Of a DNA stretch of 64,000 nt, positions 47,981 through 56,386 are shown piece after piece. How positions within the stretch are numbered: position 1 is the first letter of the stretch; every line of letters begins with the position of its first letter. This DNA comes from Symsagittifera roscoffensis (taxonomy: Eukaryota > Xenacoelomorpha > Acoela > Convolutidae), in contig NC_087063.1 in the NCBI RefSeq assembly GCF_963678635.1, positions 42,918,759-42,982,758 on the forward strand, given 5' to 3'. The position numbers were made by a program, and so were the translations under genes. The notes beneath the pieces were generated by a model. It was given only the letters and a program-made list of their open reading frames with translations, made no database searches and was not told the DNA's origin.

Positions 47981-48101
47981 CGTAGGCCCACTCGACCACA
48001 TATCACCCGCAAACGAATGGCCTAGTCGAGAGGCAAAATCGCACACTGGTATCCATACTGAGAGTCTATTGCTCGCGTTACATGGATGACTGGGAACGCA
48101 C
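47981..48101 (+). pseudogene. pol: Integrase segment with catalytic Glu, frame-shifted
   Basis: This 120-base stretch carries the third catalytic residue of integrase (GLVERQN, near 48020-48040) in a frame one base behind the preceding part. It contains one TAG and is followed by another -1 step near 48096, where GAACGCACTTGCC appears to lack a base compared with elements A and B. The protein sequence itself is well kept, so the damage is recent or artificial. Confidence 0.75.
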
Positions 48102-49046
48102 TTGCCGCAAGTGATGGGTGCTTACAACAGCATGGAGCATTCCACCACGGGAATAAGTCCACACATGATGCTAACGGGCCACGAAAAAGCGCTTCCGTTG
48201 ACGTTTTTCTACCCTGAATATGAGGGGAAGAGAACAGCACCGCAAACGTACGTGCGGGATGTTTTTAGAAGACAGCAGGACCTCAATGACTTATGCAGGA
48301 GAAACACGCAACAGGCGCAAATTAGACAAAAAAGGAGGTTTGATAAAAGGACAGCCGATGCGAAAGCCTACTCAGTTGGTGACTACGTCTGGGTGTTCCA
48401 GGAAGTGGTTCCACCAAAAGGAACCAAGAAATTATTAAAGAAATGGCGTGGTCCATTTCAGATAACAGAGGTGCACCAAGGAGGTCGTTTTTATCGGCTG
48501 AGCACTGGAAGAGCAGCTCATTACGAAAATATCAAACCACACAATGCCTCGTCAGAAGACTGGTGCATCCCAGCGGACATGCAAGAGGGAGACTATTTGA
48601 TAGTGGATCCCGCATGTGAATTGAATGAAAGGGGTACTCGCGACAAAAACGACGGGAATGAGGTGGTGGACGATTGCGACCTACCACTGGATCTGGAGTT
48701 GACCGAGCGAGTAGAGGTGGACGATGACACTCTACCTTATGCCAAGGAAGACTGGGATTGCCCGGAACAAATTGAAATTGACAAAGGAATACAGCCTGAT
48801 TTTCCTCTCACCATTGAAACGCGCCAGAGCAAGAGAGGAAAAAATAAAAAGAAATACAATCCGTACGGCGAGGATTTCGTCGTAGACAGGATAGTTGTAA
48901 GTGATATGATGGACTCGCTGGTAGGACTGGACGAAGTGGCGGTGCTAGAAGAAATAGACTTGGTGAATGACATGGATCAGGATTGGATCGACGATCGATC
49001 AGAACCAGAAGTGGAGTTCGAACCAGAAGCGGTGAGCAAGAACTAA
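48102..49046 (+). CDS. pol: Integrase C-terminus with GPY/F-like module and acidic tail
   Basis: It opens LPQVMGAYNSMEHSTTGISP, the usual end of a Ty3/Gypsy integrase core. It then has FFYPEYEGKRT, a basic helix, and KKLLKKWRGPFQITEVHQGG (about residues 105-125), a GPY/F-type DNA-binding module. An acidic tail follows (DDDTLPYAKEDW, KKYNPYGEDFVVDR) with no chromodomain that I can recognise. The matching region in elements A and B is conserved. It ends in a TAA at 49044-49046; the homologous sequence of A continues one frame back (ELTNLRVLEW), so the true tail may run on. Confidence 0.85.
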   Translation: MPQVMGAYNSMEHSTTGISPHMMLTGHEKALPLTFFYPEYEGKRTAPQTYVRDVFRRQQDLNDLCRRNTQQAQIRQKRRFDKRTADAKAYSVGDYVWVFQEVVPPKGTKKLLKKWRGPFQITEVHQGGRFYRLSTGRAAHYENIKPHNASSEDWCIPADMQEGDYLIVDPACELNERGTRDKNDGNEVVDDCDLPLDLELTERVEVDDDTLPYAKEDWDCPEQIEIDKGIQPDFPLTIETRQSKRGKNKKKYNPYGEDFVVDRIVVSDMMDSLVGLDEVAVLEEIDLVNDMDQDWIDDRSEPEVEFEPEAVSKN

Positions 49047-49371
49047 CGAACTTGCGAGTGCTCGAATGGCTCCATGATCTGCCGACAGATTCAAAAGAGA
49101 CGATCCTGACGATTCAGGACGTCGATAAAGACGGCATCAAATACATCAGTCGTGACAATACCGAGTCCAACTGGGTCGCCCCTAGATGGTCCTCTACGTG
49201 TTCCACAATCCAACCTCGATCTCCTAGACTTTGGGCGATCGACGGGGACGTCGATGGATATTTTTGTCCGGGGAGTGGGGGTAGGACTCACCCACACCGA
49301 AAATCTGATAATAAAAAAATTTAAATCGGCAAGAGAAACCGGAGAGCTAGAGACAGAGGGCGAGAGTGCTA
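49047..49371 (+). pseudogene. Broken linker between integrase tail and macrodomain
   Basis: Pieces in two or more frames continue the polyprotein: NLRVLEWLHDLPTDSKETIL (frame of 48983-49324) and LDLLDFGRSTGTSMDIFVRG (frame of 49152-49445). The first aligns with 13042-13230 of element A. A string TTGTCCGGGGAGTGGGGG (49265-49282) resembles the polypurine tract before the 3' LTR. No domain is recognised. Confidence 0.6.
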
Positions 49372-49933
49372 AAAAACACCCTTTGGACGAATTTTTGAAT
49401 CGTATTTTGACCTACCGAACCATTATTCAAACAATATTGTCATAACGGACAGCGATTTCATACTCACGGAACGCACTTGCGCTATAGCGATAACCGCGGA
49501 CGTAAGCTTCAAAACAGCACTAGCGGCTGATTTCAAAAGAGAGTATAAGAACATCGAGTTTTTATGGAAACAGAGACCTGGTGTGGGAGGGATGATAGCG
49601 CTGCCCCCTGTTGCGTCACAGATACCAGGGAAATATTTGTGTTTCCTGGTTACCAAGGCCACTGATAGACAACACGTAGATCCAAAGAGCTTGGTATTGG
49701 CCTTGACTCGACTTAAGGATTTTTTGGTTGAGAGAGGAGTGACCTCTCTCTCGTTACCAGTATATGATCCTAATAGGGGAAAGCTACATCCGAGAGAGTT
49801 GTACGCACTTGTACATGTGATATTTTCAGAAACTGACATAGAGGTTTACTTACATAAAAAATACTATCTGAGCATATGCTGGGAATTGCATTTGGCGATA
49901 AGTGGTTTTATTAAGTTACTTGATAAGAATTAG
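49372..49933 (+). CDS. Macrodomain (TARG1/OARD1-like)
   Basis: Macrodomains bind or hydrolyse ADP-ribose and its conjugates. The open frame has no early ATG, so it is probably the end of the Gag-Pol polyprotein. From about 49487 the pattern fits a TARG1-type macrodomain: CAIAITADVSFKTALAADFK (first strand and helix), a GVGGMIALPP loop, YLCFLVTKATDR, a helix LALTRLKDFLVERGVTSLSL, then LPVYDPNRGKLHPRELYALV where the family has a glycine-rich loop, and DIEVYL at the end. The second loop lacks the usual glycines, so catalysis is uncertain. I base the family on pattern, not on a search. It is absent from elements A and B through deletion. Confidence 0.6.
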
Positions 49934-50355
49934 TGTCAAGTTCTAGACTAGGATTAGGTTTTAGGTACAATATTAGGGATTATGTTTTTTATGTGATAAT
50001 ATAGATGTATGATGTTTATGCGTTTATGTAATATGTTATTGTTATGATATGTTTTTTGTTTTGTGTCATAAAAGACCTAGAGTTCTCCAGGTCATCAAGG
50101 TGACAGCACTCATTGTGATACCCTGACACAGATACAGGGGGACGATCCACCTTGGTGCTAAATTTTTAAATCAGGATTGAGAAGAGAATTTCAATGAGGA
50201 GTTTTAAAGAGTTGAATGATGTTTTATCCAAAAATGATGGTTTTAAGTCGCGACTTGATTTTTAGATCTTGGTTGATCAGAATTGTTTATTGAATTCATT
50301 GAATCAAACGAGACAGGAAGAAACTACACGACAACAAGAATCAACGCGATAAGAA
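49934..50355 (+). other. Noncoding gap before the accessory ORFs
   Basis: 422 AT-rich bases separate the end of the polyprotein from an ATG in good context. They hold an imperfect inverted repeat (GACCTAGAG/CTCCAGGTC, 50087-50106), a CATAAAAG string upstream of it and TTCTCCAG/GTCATC, which could be a splice acceptor. An internal promoter or splice acceptor for the accessory genes is plausible but unproven. Confidence 0.4.
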
Positions 50356-51054
50356 ATGGGTGACACGAACGAACTTATGGAATTCCTCTCAGCGAGTCTA
50401 GGAGCGACTCTAGACGAGATCTATCAGCGGCTGATCGATTGCGAATTTACACGAGAAGACACGGGGCTGGCGATGTTTGTGTTCGCGCTCCCCAATGCAA
50501 TAGGACGAGAGGGTCGAGGGAATCGCCCTACAGAAGTCGTGTTGATGTTGGTCTTCGGTGAGTCCGGGACCGCCGAGAGAGGTCGAAACCGACTGATGAG
50601 ATGGCGGCGTGGAGAAATGTCTGGCCACGACCTGGCTCGTGAGCCAGGACTGGGTGAACAGAGGGACCACCGGCTAGGTGAGATGCCCTTACCGGTCCCA
50701 CCTGCGCAGCCGCTCAGCGGAGCGAAGAGACAACGTGATGGGCCAGGCCCGTCACATTCGGTCGACTCTCCAACAGCTGCTCCTCCTCCGAAGAGAGTGA
50801 GGGTGAGTGAAATAGAGATCCAGACGTCGGAGACAATTGAGACGCTGGAGAAGAAGGAGAGAGATCAGATCGAGCTGTGTGCCAAACTCCAGGAGTATAG
50901 GGAGATAGCTCGAGAAAGAGACGAATGGAAGAAGAAATATGAAGATCTGCAGGTGGCCTACAAGGAGGATGAAATAAAGCACCTGAAGGAGCTGTATATG
51001 GCAAAGGTGAGCCAAGTGTCACCGGAAGTTCTGGCGACGATGATATCCTCGTAG
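50356..51054 (+). CDS. Accessory X1: coiled-coil protein with basic motif
   Basis: 232 codons from an ATG in AAGAAATGG context, the only accessory ORF with a clear start. The N-terminal 85 residues are probably folded. A Pro/Ser-rich middle carries AKRQRDGP and PPPKRVRVSE, which resemble nuclear localisation signals. Residues about 155-220 are charged with heptad spacing (ETLEKKERDQIELCAKLQEY, EWKKKYEDLQ), suggesting a coiled coil. It ends in TAG (51052-51054), but the same frame is open downstream into the SGNH hydrolase, so X1 and SGNH were probably one protein or are linked by readthrough. The function is unknown. Confidence 0.65.
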   Translation: MGDTNELMEFLSASLGATLDEIYQRLIDCEFTREDTGLAMFVFALPNAIGREGRGNRPTEVVLMLVFGESGTAERGRNRLMRWRRGEMSGHDLAREPGLGEQRDHRLGEMPLPVPPAQPLSGAKRQRDGPGPSHSVDSPTAAPPPKRVRVSEIEIQTSETIETLEKKERDQIELCAKLQEYREIARERDEWKKKYEDLQVAYKEDEIKHLKELYMAKVSQVSPEVLATMISS

Positions 51055-52566
51055 GGATCCAGCGACACACGCCCCAAGACAAGAGTACAGGAGCTGTGTG
51101 CATCGAGAGGGCCCGAGGCTCCTCAGCAGACACAACAGCCTGCTTCCAGCCAGAGGAACACGATACCAGACCCTTCTGACACCTACCTCGCTCCTCAGTT
51201 CCAAGAACCATTCAACCAAGTGGCCAGAGCAACAATGGATGAGATCAACCGAACCACTGGGCGGACATTGGGTAGGATCGTTCCTTCCCAACGTCGTGAT
51301 CATTCATCCAATAGCTCGGAGCGAGCACCCCGCACGGTAGTGTCCTCGGGGACCGCGCATGGCGGAACCTTTCAAAAGTTCCGCGTGGTAGACATTAGGA
51401 AGAATCTGATGGCACGTCACCAGTTCACGCAAGTGGCCGCGGAGCATCCTCGAGCCTGCCTGAATGACATGAGCTGGAACCCCGCTACGAGCGATCAGGT
51501 AATTCCCCCAGGGAGTCGCCACTTGATCATCGGAGACAGTTTGGTGAGGGATCTGCATGAGATCTTCGTCTATGGTCAGACTACCACTCTGTCCTTTGGA
51601 GGAGCCTCGGTGGCTCAGGTCATCAAGATGATGGAATTCCAGAGCGAAGATCACCTGGATACACTGGTAATAATGCTGGGAACCAACGACGTCTCGAGAG
51701 CCCCAGTGACTCCGAAGAGCAAGTGGGAGCCTTTATTGGTATGCCTCTTGAACGAACTAAAGGAGAAGTACAGGCCCAGGATTGTGGTGCTGTGCACGAT
51801 ACCACAAAACCCGCTGGTGGGCACCAGAGTGGCAGACTTCATGAATGGCAACGTGACACGGTGGAACGAAATGATCCGCAGTCTGGTGAGAAACAACCCT
51901 GGCGAGCTGCGACTTCTGGATCTCGAAAACATGCTGCGCATGATTGATCACATCGCGCTTACCAGAGATGGAATACATTTCAACACCCAACGAGGGAGAC
52001 ACTGGGTCAATGATGTATTTCAGACGCAATTGAGGGAAGTGGAGCAGGAGTCGAGGGCGACCAGTTCTCTGGCTCGGACCAGCTCGACCGGAGGAGATAG
52101 AATAAGGGCAAGCGTGCCCGAATCCCTCGTCAACCGCCTAGGGCCCTTGGCGACGGAGACGGCTGCAGCTGCAACCGTCGCTCCGAGCTCAAACGTAAGA
52201 GAGAGGCTAGGGACTGCTCCTCCTCCCAGAACACAACCGCTTGAAAGCCGACTCGGGAGATCAGTTGATCAGAACAGGAATAACTCCCAGACCGTGTCTA
52301 GGAGGAACGATCCGCCTGCCATGGCAAACCCAGCTTCAGCAGCCGGACCGTCTACGAGCGCCGTGCCAGTGGAGGGAGTTGAACCAGGCAGCGTGCTGCT
52401 TTGGAACCGATCAGACCCTAGTCATTGGGGACAGTACAAGACGGACATGTCAACGAAGTTGAACATGAATACTTTGACGTGTCGGGAGGACGCAATGAAA
52501 ATGATTGGCGGAGAAAGTCCCACAGTGTCGCGACTATATCGGAACCGGGCGTGGATTGGCTGCTAG
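51055..52566 (+). CDS. Accessory SGNH (GDSL) hydrolase
   Basis: SGNH hydrolases cleave esters of lipids, sugars or acetylated substrates. The frame continues from X1 after the TAG. Motifs in order: HLIIGDSLVRDL with the nucleophile Ser at 51538-51540, FGGAS (oxyanion Gly), IMLGTNDVS (G-x-N-D, about 51670-51695) and LTRDGIHFN with Asp and His at 51967 and 51976. All four SGNH signature residues are present. A Ser/Pro/Arg-rich tail of 170 residues follows. The next frame (X2) overlaps its last 140 bases one base back. LINE ORF1 proteins can carry esterase domains; in an LTR element this is unusual as far as I know. I see no signal peptide, so action inside the cell is likely. Confidence 0.85.
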   Translation, partial: GSSDTRPKTRVQELCASRGPEAPQQTQQPASSQRNTIPDPSDTYLAPQFQEPFNQVARATMDEINRTTGRTLGRIVPSQRRDHSSNSSERAPRTVVSSGTAHGGTFQKFRVVDIRKNLMARHQFTQVAAEHPRACLNDMSWNPATSDQVIPPGSRHLIIGDSLVRDLHEIFVYGQTTTLSFGGASVAQVIKMMEFQSEDHLDTLVIMLGTNDVSRAPVTPKSKWEPLLVCLLNELKEKYRPRIVVLCTIPQNPLVGTRVADFMNGNVTRWNEMIRSLVRNNPGELRLLDLENMLRMIDHIALTRDGIHFNTQRGRHWVNDVFQTQLREVEQESRATSSLARTSSTGGDRIRASVPESLVNRLGPLATETAAAATVAPSSNVRERLGTAPPPRTQPLESRLGRSVDQNRNNSQTVSRRNDPPAMANPASAAGPSTSAVPVEGVEPGSVLLWNRSDPSHWGQYKTDMSTKLNMNTLTCREDAMKMIGGESPTVSRLYRNRAWIGC

Positions 52567-53432
52567 CAGAGCAGGAGCAGTTCAGTTCCACGACTACGCT
52601 CCGGCACGCAGACTTGAATGGGTTGCCTCAGGACAATACTTTTGGACCTTTGAATACCCGGTCTCTTACGGACGTCCGACAGAGAGCCCGGGAACTGACG
52701 CCACCTGCTCGCAAGGGCAAGTTTCAGGCAGATAACAAGCCTAATAACAAGCATCACAAGATGTACAGGCAGTTTGCTAAACCACCCGGTCAGACGCCTG
52801 GCGAATATTCGAGGGACTACCCCCGAACGACCACGGTGGATGGAGATGACAAGAGATATGGGAAACTGAAGGCCCCAATAGGCGACGGCCTGTTTGCCGC
52901 TTATGATCCCTTAGATATGAAAGCTGCCAAGTATCTGATTGTGGCCAGTTCCGACTATCACTACACGCCCCGTTCTCTCTTTTGGCCCAACGTGATTTTC
53001 TTGACGGCGCCTAAATTGGACTGGGGACAGGCATTAGGCATGATGATAAGTGTACGAAGAGTGGTCAGCATGGAGCCGCAGGTGATAGTGGTTGCAGGCT
53101 CAAATGATCATCTGCAAAGCAGGGGCTTGCTGACACGTCTGACGGATGGGTCGATCCCGAGCAACGAGGTCATAGGGGAGGCGATAATGACATTGCACTC
53201 GGCGATGGCTGAGGTAGAAACAGCAGCAAAACAACGTTTCACCCAAAATGTAGTGAAGGTGGTCTTTGTGTTGTCACCAGGGTACGCTGCATTGCCAGAA
53301 CCCCTTCAGTTTGTGTACACGATGGTCACAACGATAGCAGAGGGACGGTTCAACGTGATAATTCCTGCCCCGAACAGAGTGGTAGACCCAGACAATTACT
53401 ATCCGTCCCGATCTGAGCTTCCCGCCGTTTAG
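52425..53432 (+). CDS. Accessory X2, N-terminal part: degenerate SGNH-like
   Basis: The open frame has no ATG before about 52758 and overlaps the SGNH ORF by 142 bases in the -1 frame. After a basic, polar start, residues 165-335 look like a second SGNH-type fold: YLIVASSDYHY where the first block has GDS, VIVVAGSNDHLQ (a good G-x-N-D block), FVLSPGYAALPEP and VIIPAPNRVVDPDNYYPSRS where the D-x-x-H block would be. The nucleophile and the His pattern do not match, so a non-catalytic or altered fold is inferred. It ends in TAG (53430-53432); the same frame continues for another 430 codons. Confidence 0.6.
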   Translation: MGTVQDGHVNEVEHEYFDVSGGRNENDWRRKSHSVATISEPGVDWLLAEQEQFSSTTTLRHADLNGLPQDNTFGPLNTRSLTDVRQRARELTPPARKGKFQADNKPNNKHHKMYRQFAKPPGQTPGEYSRDYPRTTTVDGDDKRYGKLKAPIGDGLFAAYDPLDMKAAKYLIVASSDYHYTPRSLFWPNVIFLTAPKLDWGQALGMMISVRRVVSMEPQVIVVAGSNDHLQSRGLLTRLTDGSIPSNEVIGEAIMTLHSAMAEVETAAKQRFTQNVVKVVFVLSPGYAALPEPLQFVYTMVTTIAEGRFNVIIPAPNRVVDPDNYYPSRSELPAV

Positions 53433-54725
53433 GCTGACATTTCCAATGCCATACAGGGACTCAAAGATTGTAGCACAACTCGGTTGGTGCTGGATGAGGT
53501 TCTGGGGTTGGAGCTGTCCAACTTTGCCAGATTGTTGAAGTTAAGACCAGGGGTAGATGACGATCATCTGTTAGTACAACAGGTGGCTGATGATCTCTGG
53601 TTCAGACAGATGGATCATGCCGAGAATGAGCAGGGCAGGACAGTCAGGAAGAACATGACATCAGCGGAAGAAGATCTCATGGCAATGGCTTTGCGCAGGA
53701 AGCCGCACAACAACGTATGGTTGTACTTGTCACCAAGGCTGTGCACCTTGGGTGAGGACGCGTTCGAGCATGCGCCGGCAGTGATAAAAGAGATACACGT
53801 GTATCTGATAAACTTGTTTGATGTCCGGGAGTTAGCTGAGGGCATGATGTTGCAATTGATGCAGGAGGTAAACACGATGTCACTGGACAAGTTCCAAGCT
53901 GACGTGCTAGCCACGAGGGCACAGTATGAACGATCGGATGCCATCTTGGGTGGAATGGGAGTGGGATGGACGCCATCCTTCCTGATCGCGAGTTTCGTCA
54001 AGGACATCAGGAAGTTGTCGATTGGCCTGATATTAGCCCTATACGTGACATTTGGTCATAAAAATTTCGTGAAGGGACCGGCGAATCTCTTCACCCAAGC
54101 GTTGGCAGATTTGAGATTGGATGGACTCCTGACTCTGATTGCCATGACCTACGGTCGACTGGGTGATTTGCTTGTGCTGTTGCGTTACCCTGAACAACTC
54201 CAGGGACCAAGTCGTGAGTTCAAGGCGCAGTTGGAAACCGCCTCGCTCAGGAAGATGAAAGACTGGAGGACTCTCCTGCTCCAATATCTCTTGCAACAGA
54301 ACAGAAGCGGCACGGGAGAAGATAAGGTGGCGACGGATGCGAGTGAGTGTGGGCAGTATTGTGGCATGCCCTTGCTGACAGATTTGGCTGTCATGATGCG
54401 GATCGATCCGTTGGCTCTGATTCACGGACTGCGGGAATTCGTCACGGTGGTGTATAGACCGGTGATGTCTTTCGCGTTCCCGGACGTGCAAGTCAAGGCA
54501 TACAGGAATTCTGTGTTGTATGTCAACCTGGTCTCAGTCGTGGACTGTTCCGTGCTGAATTGGGTAGATCAGAGGGAACCAAGAGGGCTGGTCAGCGACG
54601 ATAGGCTGTTCGGAAGAATAGCGGAGCCAGGTTGGGTGTTGATGGATTTCAACAACCACTTCAAGTGCCGAATGGGTCGTGAGGATCTTTCCCACATCCA
54701 GTTTACCCGAAGCTTTGGAATTTGA
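53433..54725 (+). CDS. Accessory X2, C-terminal part, unknown
   Basis: This continues the frame of the previous part after the TAG; 413 codons follow the first possible start (53484). It is mostly helical in composition, with leucine-rich segments (LLTLIAMTYGRLGDLLVLL, LSIGLILALYV) and a Cys-containing ECGQYCGMPLL. No known domain is recognised. The hydrophobic segments are interrupted by charged residues and look like buried helices rather than membrane spans. The conserved-looking, low-repeat sequence suggests a real folded protein. X3 opens in the -1 frame from 54683, overlapping the end by 43 bases. Confidence 0.6.
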   Translation, partial: ADISNAIQGLKDCSTTRLVLDEVLGLELSNFARLLKLRPGVDDDHLLVQQVADDLWFRQMDHAENEQGRTVRKNMTSAEEDLMAMALRRKPHNNVWLYLSPRLCTLGEDAFEHAPAVIKEIHVYLINLFDVRELAEGMMLQLMQEVNTMSLDKFQADVLATRAQYERSDAILGGMGVGWTPSFLIASFVKDIRKLSIGLILALYVTFGHKNFVKGPANLFTQALADLRLDGLLTLIAMTYGRLGDLLVLLRYPEQLQGPSREFKAQLETASLRKMKDWRTLLLQYLLQQNRSGTGEDKVATDASECGQYCGMPLLTDLAVMMRIDPLALIHGLREFVTVVYRPVMSFAFPDVQVKAYRNSVLYVNLVSVVDCSVLNWVDQREPRGLVSDDRLFGRIAEPGWVLMDFNNHFKCRMGREDLSHIQFTRSFGI

Positions 54726-56386
54726 GACCAGTAGTGAAGGATACAGGAGCGGCTATGAGAGTCCCACTCTTGCCAGAAGCCTACGCACACGCGAAAGAGA
54801 ACCAGCAAGCGTGGCTTTCGGGGTCCAGGCCGCTGCCGGACCAATGCCCTCGATATCCACCGATAAGGAGGATGTTGTTGGGAGTCACATCCCCCGTCAT
54901 TGCCCCTTGCATCGGAGCAGCTCGTGATGCAGAGAAGAGAATGCTGAAGTGGAGTGAAGGGATGGAGCCGCGCTTTATCAGCTGGAATGTTGCAGCCGCG
55001 CACACGTTTGACTTCTCATTTCCTGATGCTTGGAGTAGGAAAAAGATCAAGGCACTACCTTCCAGGAGACCAGAGATATCGGCTGAAATGTGGAACGAGG
55101 TGTATACTCCCACAGATGACTTATCAAGACTGAAGTGGTCAGGAGAAGCGAAAGTAGTGATGCTGGAAGTGGCAAAGGAGAGCAGAGGAGGCTCATACAT
55201 AACGATAGAGGACCTGGCACCACATGGCGAGGAGTCCGTAGAATTCCTGGTGAACGATGAATTGTTTTATCACGCAGGAGACATGACCGTACCGGCTCGG
55301 CCGGATTCGGGCATAGACACACGACAAGGCCCTTCAGGACTCAAGCCAAAACCTGATGCAGATGACGATGAATTGATGGATCAGGACGATAACGATAACG
55401 ACATCGAGGGAAAGACGGGAAAACCGGGTGAGACGGATCTAGGAGCGTTGGAGAGAGACTTGCTAGAGTACCAGTTCAGTGAAGACGACGATGGGGAAGT
55501 CGATGGTAGTCTATTGCTGATGACGCCATCGTCGTTTATGTCCCCTACAAAGGAGGCGTCGGCTGACTTATCTCCGATGGACCCAATAAGTCAGGCGAGA
55601 GAGTGCCGAAGCAGAGATCCGCAAAGATTGCTCCATGAGTCACCATGGAGGAAAAAAATCGAAGAGTCAATGAGGGTATCCTTCCTGAGTACGCTACCGG
55701 AAGAGGAATGGGAGAGGTATCAAAGTGAGTTAGAAGGCAAGACAGGGGCAACCTGGAGCCGAGTGAATTTCATGGAAAGGTCATGGGACGTGATACGACG
55801 ATATGGGACGCAGTCCATAATGAAGGTGGGATTGAACCAACCCATCATGCGTGAGGTCCTGGAGAAAATAGTGAACTCCATGGAGTCGGATGTTCTGACC
55901 GAGTCAGTTACAGAAGACAGTGCCGATGATCAGCAGGTCTCAAAGAAATTACCCGTTAGACGAGCCAGAAAGGGGCTGAAGCGACTAAAAGGGAAGACAG
56001 GAAGTCGAGCCGTGAACCCGAGAGTGGTGAAGTCGAAAGCCAGCGCAGTGGTGGCCTCTTTAACGAGCGCAGGTCGTTCAGGCGAGAGCGGGCAAGGAGA
56101 TGGTGCGACACTGACAGGGGGAGAAAAAGAGAATCTGATACCCCCTATGCTCTTGGCAGGTCTGACCATGACAGCCATGAAATCAAAGAAGACAGCACGA
56201 ACCTTGGCAGACACTAAGTTAGAGATGGAGATCATCAGTCAATGTGGATCTGGAGGACTTGAAGATTACAGGCCCTCGCGAACCAACATGGCCAAGTTGA
56301 AACTGGAAGGACAACTCGACGTGGTCGAGTACAGTCTAGTCACTGTGCCGGAATCGGTCCACATGGGAGATCCAGCAGGGGGTTGA
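54683..56386 (+). CDS. Accessory X3, unknown, acidic then basic
   Basis: About 567 codons of open frame with no ATG until about 54755, so it is likely made as an extension of X2 or from a spliced RNA. The first 180 residues look folded (FISWNVAAAHTFDF). A very acidic stretch follows (DADDDELMDQDDNDNDIEG, about 55357-55402). The C-terminal part has a strongly basic segment, VRRARKGLKRLKGK (about 55957-55998), that could bind nucleic acid or act as a nuclear signal. No domain is recognised. It ends at GGGGGTTGA; a length change in the G run would join it to X4. It is absent from elements A and B. Confidence 0.6.
   Translation, partial: GSFPHPVYPKLWNLRPVVKDTGAAMRVPLLPEAYAHAKENQQAWLSGSRPLPDQCPRYPPIRRMLLGVTSPVIAPCIGAARDAEKRMLKWSEGMEPRFISWNVAAAHTFDFSFPDAWSRKKIKALPSRRPEISAEMWNEVYTPTDDLSRLKWSGEAKVVMLEVAKESRGGSYITIEDLAPHGEESVEFLVNDELFYHAGDMTVPARPDSGIDTRQGPSGLKPKPDADDDELMDQDDNDNDIEGKTGKPGETDLGALERDLLEYQFSEDDDGEVDGSLLLMTPSSFMSPTKEASADLSPMDPISQARECRSRDPQRLLHESPWRKKIEESMRVSFLSTLPEEEWERYQSELEGKTGATWSRVNFMERSWDVIRRYGTQSIMKVGLNQPIMREVLEKIVNSMESDVLTESVTEDSADDQQVSKKLPVRRARKGLKRLKGKTGSRAVNPRVVKSKASAVVASLTSAGRSGESGQGDGATLTGGEKENLIPPMLLAGLTMTAMKSKKTARTLADTKLEMEIISQCGSGGLEDYRPSRTNMAKLKLEGQLDVVEYSLVTVPESVHMGDPAGG

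Noticed and set aside
47978-47985. Alternative genetic code to explain in-frame TAG and TGA codons
   Set aside because: Stops of all three types interrupt the genes, and intact frames (X4, ATP synthase epsilon) end normally; mutation or consensus error is simpler.
54722-54725. TTGA four-base overlaps between accessory ORFs (also at 56383) as translational coupling
   Set aside because: They depend on counting TTG as a start. The downstream frames are actually open 40-120 bases further upstream, so the overlap is not defined by a start codon.
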